64,000 nt of DNA from Planctomycetota bacterium (lineage in GTDB: Bacteria > Planctomycetota > SZUA-567 > H5-PLA8), in assembly GCA_016200135.1 (NCBI GenBank), contig JACQFI010000035.1, forward strand, positions 60,239-124,238, given 5' to 3'. Positions 53,118 through 63,854 of this stretch are shown here, piece by piece. Numbering within the stretch: position 1 is the stretch's first letter; each line of letters begins with the position of its first letter. The notes beneath the pieces were generated by a model. That model searched no databases. It saw nothing but the letters and a program-made list of their open reading frames with translations, and was not told where the DNA came from. The position numbers and the translations under genes were made by a program.

Positions 53118-54911
53118 CTATTTGTTCTTCTCAAGTTCCTTCTGGAGTTCTTCGATGAGCACGCGGACCTTCTTCTTCAGGTCCTCCTGCTGGTCCTTCA
53201 TGGTGCGGAGGGCCTCGAAGAGGCGGGCGATCTCGGCCTGCAGTTCCTGCGCCTTCTCTTCCTTCGTGACCACGGTGAACTTCAGGTCGGAGCAGCGCGC
53301 GTACTGCGGCTCGTTGGTCTCGGGCTTCTCCTGTTCCGGCGGGGCGTCTTCGCCCGCGCGCGGGCGGCGGGTCTTCACCGGCTGGCGGTTCTTGTTGTCG
53401 CAGTCGTCGTCGGCCTCGAGCCAGAAGACGACCTGGTCGCCGGGCTTGAGCGTCAGCGCTTCCAGGTCCCAGGCGAACTTGGTGTCGATCAGGTTGCGCC
53501 GGTCGGCGTTCTCGGGCGGCTTGGGCAGTTCGAAGCGCCGCACTTCGCCCGTGCCTTCGCCCTGGCCTTCGCGCTGCACGCGGAAGACGAGCCAGATCGC
53601 GCGCACGCCGTAGTCGTCCCGAGCGTCGAAGACCACGATCGGCTTGGCTACGGGCGTCACCGTGCCATCCTTGGCTGGGCGCTTGATGCGCACGCTCGGC
53701 ATCTGGTCGGGCTTGGCCTCGACGGGGTACTCCACCGGCGGATTGCTGTTGGTCAGGCCGTCCGTGTCGAGCAGTTCCACGTGGAAGCTGTTGCTCTTGT
53801 CGATGGGGAAGGGGTCCTTCAGCTTCCACTTCAGCCCGGCTTCGTCGGTCTTCACGAACGGCAGCACGCGGCTGTCCAGGCGCACGATCTTCGCCTGCGC
53901 CAGAGGCTTGGAAGACTCGAACTCGATCTGCGCCGCGGACCCTTGCAGCGCGCTCAGGCCCCCGAATTTATCCGGCGGCGGCGCCTGCAGCCCCGCGTAC
54001 TTGGGCAGTTGATACAGGATCGTGCCTTCCTTCACTTCCGGCCGCGCCAGCACTTTAATGTCCACCGGCTGGCTGTGCGCGTCGCCGACGTTCGCGACCA
54101 CCGTCATCTCTTCCAGCGCCTTGGCAAGCACCCCGCTGAAACGCGCGCCCGAGTCCGCGTTCAGGTCGATCGGAATCTGCGAGCCATCCTTGACGGATGT
54201 AAAAACCAGCGAGCCCGCGCTGTCGGGAATCACGCCCTTATCGTCCAGGAGCACGTTGACGTGCACCTCGTCGCCGCGCGCGACGAACGCGACTTCTTTC
54301 CCGTCCTTGTTGCAGATCTTCACGTCCTTGATCTTGGTCTTGGTCGGGTACTGCGCCGACGGGCTGACGATGCGCATCGCCGCCGCTTCGAAATAATCGG
54401 GGAAGCGGATCAGGCAGACGATCTTGATCGCCAGCACCACGCCGGCCGCGACGCCGAAGCGCACCAGCGCTTCCCGGTTGATCACCTTTAGAAAGTCCAG
54501 CGGCCCGGCCACGCGCAGGGTGTCGGACTCCAGCGCCTGGATCAGTTCCGGCGACCCGATATACCCGCCCTTCTTGCTTTCGCGGGCGAGTTGCAGCGAG
54601 GAGATCAGGCGCCCGTTCAGTCCCAGGTTGCGCGACTCGACCCGCAGCGCGATCTCGTCGTCGTCGTGGATCTTGCGCAGTTCGAGCATGACGAATTTGT
54701 AGAAGGTGAAGCCCACGCCGCCCAGCACCGCCAGCAGCGCCAGCAGGCGCACGAGATACGGCAGCTCGAAGATTAAATCCATCAGGAAGTAGCCCAGCAC
54801 CGAAGCCAGCAGCACCAGCGCCGTGCGGGAGAGCCCCGTGAGCAGGATCGTCGAGCGCTCGCGGCTGCGCACGACATCGATGCGGCGTTGAAGATCGGCG
54901 AGCGTGGCCAT
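53118..54911 (-). CDS. DUF4175-like membrane protein, last gene of the MoxR operon
   Basis: 597 residues from ATG 54911. The N-terminal pair of membrane segments (TALVLLASVLGYFLMDLIF and LLALLAVLGGVGFTFYKFV) is followed by ELRKIHDDDEIALRVE, a third TM (RFGVAAGVVLAIKIVCLI), then a large extracytoplasmic beta-rich region. Its C terminus is a coiled coil rich in Lys/Glu. The layout matches the DUF4175 proteins that close BatA/VWA operons in Planctomycetota. Its role is unknown, probably assembly or sensing in the envelope. It lies 92 bases after the VWA gene. Confidence 0.78.
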   Translation of the reverse strand: MATLADLQRRIDVVRSRERSTILLTGLSRTALVLLASVLGYFLMDLIFELPYLVRLLALLAVLGGVGFTFYKFVMLELRKIHDDDEIALRVESRNLGLNGRLISSLQLARESKKGGYIGSPELIQALESDTLRVAGPLDFLKVINREALVRFGVAAGVVLAIKIVCLIRFPDYFEAAAMRIVSPSAQYPTKTKIKDVKICNKDGKEVAFVARGDEVHVNVLLDDKGVIPDSAGSLVFTSVKDGSQIPIDLNADSGARFSGVLAKALEEMTVVANVGDAHSQPVDIKVLARPEVKEGTILYQLPKYAGLQAPPPDKFGGLSALQGSAAQIEFESSKPLAQAKIVRLDSRVLPFVKTDEAGLKWKLKDPFPIDKSNSFHVELLDTDGLTNSNPPVEYPVEAKPDQMPSVRIKRPAKDGTVTPVAKPIVVFDARDDYGVRAIWLVFRVQREGQGEGTGEVRRFELPKPPENADRRNLIDTKFAWDLEALTLKPGDQVVFWLEADDDCDNKNRQPVKTRRPRAGEDAPPEQEKPETNEPQYARCSDLKFTVVTKEEKAQELQAEIARLFEALRTMKDQQEDLKKKVRVLIEELQKELEKNK

Positions 54912-55003
54912 GAACAAATGTTTCCTAGTTCTCTCGTTCTTTAATTCTCGCATTCCCCGCCACAACCAGTCAACCCGCAAACCAGTCAACCCGCCAACCG
55001 TAA

Positions 55004-57487
55004 TTAACAGAGGTCGCTGCGCTTGCGGATGAACCATTCCGCGCCCATGAACAGCGTGAACAGGATCACGAACAGCGGCGCGTCCCAGAGCGGGTTCTCG
55101 ATGCGCACTTCCAGTTTGCGCTGGGATTCTTTCAGATCCTTGAGCAGTTCGCCCGCCTGGTTGGAGAGCAGGCAGCGGGCTGAGGACTCGGTCTGCGTCC
55201 GCACCGAGGCCTTGGCGACGTTGTCCAGCAGTTCCTTCTTCATGTCGGGCTGGTCCATCTCAATCTGCGGAATGCGGATGGTGATGTCCTTGTACGCGCC
55301 TTCTTCCGCTTCGTCTTTTAGCGTGATGCGGAAGGCGCCCTGGTCCTTGGGTGTGAACTCGCCGTGGTACATGCCCTTCTGGTTTGGTTCGGGCGTGAGG
55401 TCGAAGGGGACTTGGTTGGCGTCGTTGGCCTGGTCGGTCGCGATCGCGACGTAATGGTCCGCGGTGGACGGGTCGTAGGTGTCCTTGTTCAGGATGCGCG
55501 CGGTGATCTTGATCTTGTCGCCGACCGCGTACTCTTCCGAGTCGGAGTTGAACTCGATGCGCGGCGAGCCGCCCAGGCAGTGCGCCAGCCCCAGGTACTG
55601 CACCGCGTGGCCGTAAAAGCGTTCGAGCGCTTCGGGGCCCATCTCCGCGGGATAGCGCATGCGCCAGAACTGGTCGACGGCGGAATAGAGCACGCGCCCG
55701 CGGCCGTACGGCGCGGTGACGAACACCGGCGCCGGGCCGCCGCGCTGGCCCGCGTCGCCTTCGCCGGCATGGACGAGCAGCACGGTCGCGTTCATGCGCG
55801 CGCGGTTGGCCTTATGGTACCAGTAGAAGTCGGGCATCATCTCCCAGCGCCCGGCGTTGTCCTCGTCGGTGCCGCCCGCGCCCGCGTCGAGGCGCGTCAG
55901 GCTGTGCGTCTTGCCCTCGGGCGTCAGCACGACGCGGAAGCCTTCGGTGAGCGGGCTGTTCTTCTCGTCGTCGGCCGTGATCTCCGGCATGCGGTCGAAT
56001 TCGACCGGGATCATGTCTTCGATCTTGGAGTCCTTGTACGTGTCGGGCAGGTTGTTCTTGCCCGCGATGAACCAGATGCCGCCGCCCTCTTCCCGCACGA
56101 AGCGCTTGATGTTCAGCAACTGCTGTTCGGTCCAGGTCGAATCGTTCGGCACGTTGCCGAAGACGAGCACGTCGTACTTCAGCAGCTCTTCCTTCTCCGG
56201 AAACTCCTTCACGTAGGGCGAGCCCGGCACGGCCAGTTCGGGCAGGTCCGGCACGCGCAGCAGGATCTTGCATTCCACGCGCTTGTCGCGCAGCAGCGCG
56301 CTCGTCAGGTAGCGGTACTCCCAGCGCGGCGACGATTCGAGCACCAGCACCTTCACCTTCTTGTCGATCACCTCGACCGTGCGCTCCTTCACGTTGTTCG
56401 AGGGCTCGGTGTCGCCCGCGGGCGGCGGGATCTCGATCGTGATCGGGAACTTGCCCGGCTTCTTCGGCTTCACGCGGATCACTTCGGTCTGCTCGCCGCC
56501 CTTCTTGAGCGTCACCGGCTGGCGCGCGAGTTCCTCGCCGCCCATGTTGATCACCACCTGCACCTGCTCGTCCGCGAAGCCGTGGTTCTTGATGCGCACG
56601 GTCACCGGCGCGGGGTCGTCGAGGAAGATCTTGCTGTCCATAAAGACCGAAGCCACCGCCACGTCGCGCGCCTCGGGCACGCCGATGCCGACGGGGAAGA
56701 TGCGTACCGGCATGTCGCCGGCCACCAGCGTCGGCTCTTCGCCCTTGTTGTTGCCGCCGTCGGTCACCAGCACCACGCCCGCCAGCGGCTGGCCCTTGTA
56801 CTTGTTCATGGTCATGCGCAGCGAGCCGCCGATCTCCGTCGCCACGCCGTCGGCCTGTAGGCCGTCGAGGATGCTCGCGTCGAGTTTCTCCGCGCCGCCG
56901 CCAATGTTGCTCATCTCGCCCGCGCGCGAGAACGTCCACATATCGACTTCGTATTCTTTCTTCAGCTTGTTGAGCAGGTCCATGCCCGGGTGCTTGAACA
57001 TCGCGCGGACCATGTCCATGCGGTTGGTCTGCGTCACCGCCTCTTCGCTGCTCGAAGGAATCTTGCGCACGTCGGTCTCGTTCAGCGGCAGGATATTGAG
57101 CGTCTGCGCCGCGACCAGCTTGTCGTGATCGGTGACGTACTTGTCCACGCGCGTCATGGACTTCGACGTATCCACCAGGATCACGACCTTGCTCTTCGCC
57201 ACGCCGCTCTTGACCACTTCGAGCACCGGCTGCGCCAGGATCACCAGCAGGATAAAGATGCCCAGCGCCCGCAGCACCGACATGATGTACTTGCGCTTCT
57301 TCGTGCAGTAATCGGGTTCGCGCTTGTAGAACCACCACACGATGTAGCCCGACGCGAGCGTCGCCAGAATGAAGATCAGCACCTGGAACGGCGTCTTCAG
57401 GTTGACCCAATGGATCGACCACGAATCGATCTGCCCGCCTTCGAGGCGGTCGATGCCGAGCAGTTTTGCTAGAATAGAATTGAACAT
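55004..57487 (-). CDS. VWA and glutamine-amidotransferase-like membrane protein
   Basis: 827 residues. Two N-terminal membrane segments are followed by a von Willebrand A domain with VVILVDTSKSM (MIDAS DxSxS), TFSRAGEMS and VVLVTDGGNN. Ig-like beta domains follow (VTVRIKNHGFADEQVQVV). A flavodoxin/amidotransferase-like part has VLVLESSPRWEYRYLTSAL and YDVLVFGNVPND, with GGGIWFIAGKNN. A final membrane segment (LFVILFTLFMGAEWFI) and RKRSD tail end the protein. It lies between BatA-like and DUF4175 genes in the MoxR operon. Such proteins are metal-dependent scaffolds. Confidence 0.85.
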   Translation of the reverse strand: MFNSILAKLLGIDRLEGGQIDSWSIHWVNLKTPFQVLIFILATLASGYIVWWFYKREPDYCTKKRKYIMSVLRALGIFILLVILAQPVLEVVKSGVAKSKVVILVDTSKSMTRVDKYVTDHDKLVAAQTLNILPLNETDVRKIPSSSEEAVTQTNRMDMVRAMFKHPGMDLLNKLKKEYEVDMWTFSRAGEMSNIGGGAEKLDASILDGLQADGVATEIGGSLRMTMNKYKGQPLAGVVLVTDGGNNKGEEPTLVAGDMPVRIFPVGIGVPEARDVAVASVFMDSKIFLDDPAPVTVRIKNHGFADEQVQVVINMGGEELARQPVTLKKGGEQTEVIRVKPKKPGKFPITIEIPPPAGDTEPSNNVKERTVEVIDKKVKVLVLESSPRWEYRYLTSALLRDKRVECKILLRVPDLPELAVPGSPYVKEFPEKEELLKYDVLVFGNVPNDSTWTEQQLLNIKRFVREEGGGIWFIAGKNNLPDTYKDSKIEDMIPVEFDRMPEITADDEKNSPLTEGFRVVLTPEGKTHSLTRLDAGAGGTDEDNAGRWEMMPDFYWYHKANRARMNATVLLVHAGEGDAGQRGGPAPVFVTAPYGRGRVLYSAVDQFWRMRYPAEMGPEALERFYGHAVQYLGLAHCLGGSPRIEFNSDSEEYAVGDKIKITARILNKDTYDPSTADHYVAIATDQANDANQVPFDLTPEPNQKGMYHGEFTPKDQGAFRITLKDEAEEGAYKDITIRIPQIEMDQPDMKKELLDNVAKASVRTQTESSARCLLSNQAGELLKDLKESQRKLEVRIENPLWDAPLFVILFTLFMGAEWFIRKRSDLC

Positions 57488-57594
57488 TTCAGCTCTTAAC
57501 TCTCGCTCGCTCGGCTCGCCCTTAACAAGTAATTCGTAACGCTTAACTCGTACTTCATTTTCGCTCTTCGTCTTCGCTCACTTGCCCAAAGCCG

Positions 57595-57656
57595 TAAAAA
57601 TCGAAAATCCAAAATCCAAAATCCAAAATCGGAAATCGGAAATCGGAAATCGAAAA
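57595..57656. repeat. Tandem heptamer array AAAATCC / AAATCGG
   Basis: Three AAAATCC-type units followed by AAATCGG units and a final AAATCG, all 7 bases apart, in the gap between BatA-like and VWA genes. The same two words form the arms at 17439-17553. The bases before it (57500-57590) are a looser TTAACTC/ATTCGTAAC array. Confidence 0.92.
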
Positions 57657-57659
57657 TGG

Positions 57660-59882
57660 CTAGTCCCTCGGCGCCCACAAGTGCGCCAGGATCGACTCCG
57701 AGACCAGCAGCGCGAAGACCAGGAACATGAACCACGGCCAGATCTCCGTGCCCTGCTTCTCGTTGATCAGCTTCGTGCCCAGGTCTTCGCTCTTCGAGAT
57801 CGCGGTGAACTCGAACCCGGGGAAGTCCTGCTTGATCTGCTCCGGCGAGACCGCCGACAGGTCCGACTCGGCCTCGGTGTTGGCGTTCAGGCTGTACGCG
57901 AGCGGCTTGAAGCCCGCGCGGTCGATCACGATGTCGTAGAAGCCGGCCTTCTCGGTCTCCCCGAAGTCGAAGCGCGCGCGCCCGTCCTGCGTCAGTTCCG
58001 GCGTCACTTCGCGCTTGCCCACCGGCGGCGGCGCGGTGATGCGGATGTTCGCCTTCTGGTCCGCCAGGCTCACGTAGCCCTGGATCTCGGCGCCGACCGG
58101 CAGATTCTTCGGCGGGCGGTTGCCCAGGGTCAGCCGGCCCGCCGTGCGCTGCAAAATGATGGGGAAGACCGCGCGCATCGGCAGGTTGCTCCAGGCCGTC
58201 GTGGCCGGAAACGCGCAGAGCACCACGGTGCCCGAGCCGACCTTCCGTTCCACGATCGCCGGTTTGCCGTCGTCGAAGTACGTCACCACTTGCACGTCGT
58301 CGCCCGGCAGTGGCTTGAGCCCGAAGGCCTTGAAGATCTTGAGCTCGGGCAGCAGCGCCTGCGCGTCGGGGTCGGCGAACGCGGCCATGATCGGGTGCGA
58401 GATCTTATCGGGTTCGCCCGCGAACGTGTGCGACGGCGGAAGCTTCTCGTCGCCGATCTTAGGCGCCTCGCCCCAGGTCTCCTGCACTTCCGCGGGCAGC
58501 AGTTTGAGCCCCTGTTCGCCCCACTGCGCGTTGAAGCGCTGCGGGTCGGTCTGGTCGCCCAAAAAGATCATCAGCCCCATGCCGCTGCGCACCTGCCGCT
58601 CGATCTGCTGCGCCACCACCGGCTGCAGCCGCTCGACGTTCGACAGGATCACCGCCTGGTAGCTCGAAAGGTTCTTCTCCGCGATGCGGTAGTGCGGCAC
58701 GGCCTCCGACACCACCAGCGACTGCTTCTCGGGGTTCTCGGCATCGACCGGCGAGAGCCCGATGCGCAGGTAGCCGGTCTCGCTCGCGCGCGGGTCGTCG
58801 GGCTTGATCTCCTTGCCGTCCACCAGCAGGAAGTGGGTCTCGTCCACCACTTCCACCGTGTAGTAGCGGCGGTTGTCCGCGGCCAGCCGGTCGTCGCCGA
58901 TGCGCACTTCGATGCGGTGGTCGCCGCCGTTCTGGAAATTCGTCTCGAGCTGCACCGTGGCGACCTGGCCCGCTTCGAGGTTCACCGCCGTGCGCTCGAT
59001 GGGCCGCTCGTCGCCCGCGCCGGTGGGATCGACGTACAGGTCCACGTTCAGCCCGCTCACTTCCGCCTGCCCGAAGTTCTTGATCTTGACCGTGAAGACC
59101 ACCGGCATGCCCACGGTCACGATGCTGTCGGAAGGCGCCATATCCAGGATCGCGCAGTTCTCGCCGCCCGCGTCGCCGGCGTCCACCAGGTACACCGAGG
59201 ACTCCGTGCTGAGCTCTTTCAGCACCTTGTCGAAGTCGGACGAGACGTTCTTGGGGCTCCATGCGCGCGCCTGCCGGTCGGTGATGATGTAGAGTTCCTT
59301 CGCCGCCGCGACGTAGTTCTGCGTCTGGTAGATCTTCTGGACCTTGCGCAGCGCGCGCTCGACGTTCGTCGTCCCGTCCGAGAGGAACGTGGACTTCTCG
59401 AGCTCCTGCTCGATCCAGGCCAGGTTCTGCGAGGGATCGCCCATGGGCGAGCGCGCGTCGTCGTTAAAGGTGAGCAGCGCGCACCAGGCGCCCTTGTCGA
59501 GCCGTTCGATGATCGTCTTGGCCATGCGCCGCGCGCTGTCGAAGCGCGTCTCGCGCCCGTTGTTGTAGCCCATCGAGAACGAGTTATCGAGCAGGATCAC
59601 CGCCGCGCTGTTCGAGCGCCCGCCGAGCAGGCTCACCTTGCCCGCGATCGTCGGCCGTGCCAGCGCCAGCGCCAGGAAGACCACCGCCGCCGTGCGGATC
59701 AGCATCAGGATGATGTCGCGGAGCTGCAACCGCCGGCTGTTCTGCTTGATCGCCGTGAGCAGGAACTCCATCGCCGCCCACTGCACGGGCCGGAAGCGGC
59801 GCTTGTTGAGCAGGTGGATGATGATCGGCACGCTGCCCAGCGCGGCGAATCCGACGAGGAAGACGTTGAGGAATCCGAACAT
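57660..59882 (-). CDS. BatA-like protein: aerotolerance N-terminal domain plus VWA
   Basis: 740 residues. The first ~75 residues, MFGFLNVFLVGFAALGSVPIIIHLLNKRR with RPVQWAAMEFL, are the BatA (PF07584) signature. A second TM (IILMLIRTAAVVFLALALARP) follows. The VWA domain has VILLDNSFSM (MIDAS), and a beta-rich region and a final TM (WPWFMFLVFALLVSESIL) complete it. The protein sits in the inner membrane with the VWA domain outside or in the cytoplasm depending on topology, and is tied to MoxR chaperone function. It starts 6 bases after the DUF58 gene. Confidence 0.88.
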   Translation of the reverse strand: MFGFLNVFLVGFAALGSVPIIIHLLNKRRFRPVQWAAMEFLLTAIKQNSRRLQLRDIILMLIRTAAVVFLALALARPTIAGKVSLLGGRSNSAAVILLDNSFSMGYNNGRETRFDSARRMAKTIIERLDKGAWCALLTFNDDARSPMGDPSQNLAWIEQELEKSTFLSDGTTNVERALRKVQKIYQTQNYVAAAKELYIITDRQARAWSPKNVSSDFDKVLKELSTESSVYLVDAGDAGGENCAILDMAPSDSIVTVGMPVVFTVKIKNFGQAEVSGLNVDLYVDPTGAGDERPIERTAVNLEAGQVATVQLETNFQNGGDHRIEVRIGDDRLAADNRRYYTVEVVDETHFLLVDGKEIKPDDPRASETGYLRIGLSPVDAENPEKQSLVVSEAVPHYRIAEKNLSSYQAVILSNVERLQPVVAQQIERQVRSGMGLMIFLGDQTDPQRFNAQWGEQGLKLLPAEVQETWGEAPKIGDEKLPPSHTFAGEPDKISHPIMAAFADPDAQALLPELKIFKAFGLKPLPGDDVQVVTYFDDGKPAIVERKVGSGTVVLCAFPATTAWSNLPMRAVFPIILQRTAGRLTLGNRPPKNLPVGAEIQGYVSLADQKANIRITAPPPVGKREVTPELTQDGRARFDFGETEKAGFYDIVIDRAGFKPLAYSLNANTEAESDLSAVSPEQIKQDFPGFEFTAISKSEDLGTKLINEKQGTEIWPWFMFLVFALLVSESILAHLWAPRD

Positions 59883-59888
59883 GCCGCG

Positions 59889-60830
59889 CTATCTCCTCAC
59901 GCGCCGCAGCGCGCGGCTCTGCAGGAAACTGGTCAGGGCGATCTCCAGCGGCTGCGACGTGTTGATCAGCACGTAGTCCACGTTGTTGCGGTCGCAGACG
60001 GTCTTCACCGCCAGAATGTGCTTCTGCAGCGCCTGCAGGTAGCTCTTGCGCAGCATGCGCGGCTGGCAGAGCAGGTCCTCGTAGCCTTCCAGCCCCTCGA
60101 ACTTGATCAGCCCGTCGAAGGGGAACTCGAGCTCGTACGGGTCCATCAGGTGGAACACGAGGACCTCGTGCCGCGCGAAGCGCAGATGGCTGAGGCCCTC
60201 CATGATCTTCTCGGGCTTGTCCAGCAGGTCGCTGACGAGGATCACGATGCCGCGCCGTTTGATGCGCTCGGCGAACTCATGCATGATCGCGCCGGTGTCG
60301 GTCTTCTTCAGCGGCTTGGTCGCTTCGAGTTCGTGGCAGATGCGGTGGATGTGCGCGTACGACTGCTTGTGCTCGATGAACGTCGCCAGCCCTTCGTTGA
60401 AGATGCCCACGCCCACCGCGTCGGTCTGGTGCACGATCAGGTAGCTGAGCGCCGCGGTGAGGAAGTTGGCGTAGTCGAGCTTGTTCACCGGCGCGCGCGG
60501 CGAACCGTACAGCATCGACTCGCTGGCGTCGTGCAGGATGTGCGCGACGAAGTTGGTCTCGACTTCGTACTGCTTGACGAAGTAGCGCCCGGCCTTCGCG
60601 TACAGCTTCCAGTCCAGGTGGCGCGGGTCGTCGCCCATCGTGTACTCGCGGTGCTGGGCGAACTCGACCGAGAACCCGTGGTACGGCGAGCGGTGCGACC
60701 CGGCCATGAACCCTTCCACGACCTGCCGCGCGCCCAGCTCGAGCTTATCGACCCGGTTGAGGACCTTGGGATCGAGGTAGCGCGAAAGCGACGTCTTGGC
60801 TTGCGCGGTACCGGCGGGGGCCATGGACAC
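59889..60830 (-). CDS. DUF58 protein
   Basis: 313 residues. EFAQHREYTMGDDPRHLDWKLYAKAGRYFVKQYE (the central motif) is the defining DUF58 stretch. A VWA-like part with ILHDASESM and VILVSDLLD follows. It is the regular partner of MoxR ATPases and is thought to be its substrate-side component. GTG 60830 is preferred because AGGAG lies 8 bases before it. An ATG two codons later is too far from that site. An inverted-word repeat separates it from MoxR. Confidence 0.92.
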   Translation of the reverse strand: MSMAPAGTAQAKTSLSRYLDPKVLNRVDKLELGARQVVEGFMAGSHRSPYHGFSVEFAQHREYTMGDDPRHLDWKLYAKAGRYFVKQYEVETNFVAHILHDASESMLYGSPRAPVNKLDYANFLTAALSYLIVHQTDAVGVGIFNEGLATFIEHKQSYAHIHRICHELEATKPLKKTDTGAIMHEFAERIKRRGIVILVSDLLDKPEKIMEGLSHLRFARHEVLVFHLMDPYELEFPFDGLIKFEGLEGYEDLLCQPRMLRKSYLQALQKHILAVKTVCDRNNVDYVLINTSQPLEIALTSFLQSRALRRVRR

Positions 60831-60850
60831 GGTGACTGCTCCTGTTTCTA

Positions 60851-60942
60851 TTCACCACAGAGATCACAGAGGCCACGGAGAACGGCTTTTAAGGCGGACA
60901 TCTTTACGCAGTTCTCTGTGTGCTCTGTGCTCTCCGTGGTTT
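60851..60942. repeat. Inverted short-word repeat between MoxR and DUF58 genes
   Basis: Left arm 60851-60882 (9-base words ACCACAGAG, ATCACAGAG, GCCACGGAG) and right arm 60911-60942 (TTCTCTGTG, TGCTCTGTG, CTCTCCGTGG) are complementary across a 28-base loop. Confidence 0.92.
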
Positions 60943-60950
60943 AAAAGCGC

Positions 60951-62156
<1,206 letters not shown>

Positions 62157-62700
62157 TCGAAGGACCTCCGGCGAACGGGCTTCTTCTGTTTTCACGCCCA
62201 TGGCAACTGGGCGTGTGCTCCTTTTATTACTACCCGCCTCTGACGTGCACGTGTAATGCAGATTTCAGCGCCGCGCTCCGTTCCGAAACGGTCCGAAAAT
62301 GAGCACCGGCCTGCCCCCTTGATCGGAGGGCATATCTCCTTATAAAATAACGACTTGGGTAAATTTTCGAACCAAGCCGTACGCGTTCCCATGTATATAC
62401 TCCGCACACCGTGAAGCTGCGCTGAAATTCCGCTCCCGGCCTATGATTCAATAGGGATTAGCGGCAAATTGCTAATGAAGCGCGCTTCGTTTTGCTGTAC
62501 GCAGCCCTGAAAATTTCGCTTTCGAAAGGATGTTACGTGTGCAGTGCTTTACAGTGCGCAAAAAATCGAGGCACAGGCGTCTCGCCTGTTCAAAAAGTCC
62601 GGCGCAGCCGCACCATTTAGCTTTTGAAAAGAAAATCGAAGCGCTTCGCGTTCCCTTTTGAACAGGCGAGACACCTGTGCCACGAAGCTTTGTTTCAGAA
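62157..62700. repeat. Intergenic gap holding a 26-bp inverted repeat
   Basis: Arms 62570-62594 and 62656-62681 (GGCACAGGCGTCTCGCC... against its complement) pair over 26 bases with one mismatch, around a 61-base loop. It lies just beyond the 3' end of the LamG gene and may end its transcript. The rest of the gap (62202-62569) is AT-richer, and I see no gene in it. Confidence 0.85.
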
Positions 62701-63441
62701 CTACCCGCCCAGCCGCTGCATTTCTTCTGCGCTCAGCGCGCGCCGATAAATCGCCAATCCTCCCAGCGCGCCCGCGAACCAATTCCCCATCGCGCCGCTG
62801 CGGTCCACCGCGCCGACGGTGAAGTCGCTCCCGTCCGCGCCGCCCTCAAAGAGCCCGCCCGGATATCGATACGGGTTCCATTTCTCGCGCGGCTCGAAGA
62901 CGCCGTTCAAGTACGAGCGCGCCGCCGTGCCGTCGTAGCTGAAGCCCGCGCATTGCCAAATGCCGCACGGCACCGGTTTCGCATTAATGGAGAGGTCCTC
63001 GCAGTATGTGCAGCCCGGCGTCGGCCCGCCGGCGTTCGAGACGTGCCCGCAGACCTGGTTGCGGTTCCCGTGCAGCCCAATGTTGAGAAAGAGCCCGTAC
63101 TGGCGCTGCTTGCGCGTCTCGTTCCACAGCCCCGCGATGAACTCGCAGTGGACCGTGGCGCAGGGCGCGCGCTTGAGCCACGCGACCACCGTCACCTGCG
63201 CGTCTTTTCCGTGCAGGTCGAGCGCCGGACACTCCGCGCGCGGGAGGTTGAACCACTGGCCTTCCTGCAGCTCCGCCGCATGCGCCCCGAAAACGCCGCC
63301 CTCCACCCGCGCCACCGCCCCCGCCATCTCACGCAAAGCGTAAGCATGCGGCCCCGTGCCCACCCGCGCGGAGCCCGCCGCTTCCTGAAAGTCCCAGAAG
63401 CAGACGAGGCCGGGGATGTTAGTGGGATGGACGTTAGACAT
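62701..63441 (-). CDS. LamG-like (concanavalin A-fold) protein
   Basis: 246 residues, with a start fixed by the TGATG overlap with the upstream gene at 63441. IPGLVCFWDFQEAAGSAR, VTVVAWLKRA, FIAGLWNET, WQCAGFSYDGTAARSYLNG and FAGALGGLAIYRRALSAEEMQRL trace the LamG jelly-roll used for carbohydrate recognition in Planctomycetota and relatives. No signal peptide is visible, so it is probably cytoplasmic or exported by another route. Seven cysteines are unusual for the fold. Confidence 0.82.
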   Translation of the reverse strand: MSNVHPTNIPGLVCFWDFQEAAGSARVGTGPHAYALREMAGAVARVEGGVFGAHAAELQEGQWFNLPRAECPALDLHGKDAQVTVVAWLKRAPCATVHCEFIAGLWNETRKQRQYGLFLNIGLHGNRNQVCGHVSNAGGPTPGCTYCEDLSINAKPVPCGIWQCAGFSYDGTAARSYLNGVFEPREKWNPYRYPGGLFEGGADGSDFTVGAVDRSGAMGNWFAGALGGLAIYRRALSAEEMQRLGG

Positions 63442-63764
63442 CAGTTGGTTCCATTTTCTGGCTTTGGTGCGCGGATTGGAGTTTGTACAAACTCCAAACC
63501 AATGGCACTCGCGAAAAGAATACCCAATCCAATACCCACATTTACCACAAACGCGCTCCAATCGGGTTCTTTAGGCGACATTGGCAACAGCGGAATTTTT
63601 TCAGCGTCGATTTCTGCTTCAATCTTACGCTGTTGGTCTAATGATACCCAAGATTCAAACGCGGTGAGTGGCCAACCATGCTTCTGATTCGCGTCTAAAT
63701 GATATTTCGGCGGCCTGGCCCTCACGTTCGCCCAAACCAAGAGACTTGCCACAATCATCAGCAC
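63441..63764 (-). CDS. Small two-TM membrane protein, 5' end unclear
   Basis: 107 residues as read from GTG 63764. Two membrane segments (LMIVASLLVWANV and FVVNVGIGLGILFASAIGLEF) flank a polar loop. The frame stays open upstream and reads RRRFQLHLSSCAVLMIVASLL, the basic-plus-helix start typical of small planctomycetal membrane proteins. No ATG, GTG or TTG precedes it before the inverted-repeat element at 63855, so the true start may have been displaced by that element or be non-canonical. Its stop overlaps the LamG start by TGATG. Confidence 0.7.
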   Translation of the reverse strand: MLMIVASLLVWANVRARPPKYHLDANQKHGWPLTAFESWVSLDQQRKIEAEIDAEKIPLLPMSPKEPDWSAFVVNVGIGLGILFASAIGLEFVQTPIRAPKPENGTN

Positions 63765-63854
63765 CGCACACGACGAGAGATGAAGCTGAAAGCGACGGCG
63801 CTTGGCCGGCGCGGCCTGCGCAACGGGACTCGTTTCTCGTGAAAGAGAAGCGCC

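Noticed and set aside
57582..60944. Plus-strand ORF of 1120 codons opposite the BatA-like and DUF58 genes
   Set aside because: It is the antisense of well-supported genes, has Arg/His/Val/Ala-skewed composition typical of GC-rich shadow frames, and has no ribosome site or recognisable motif.
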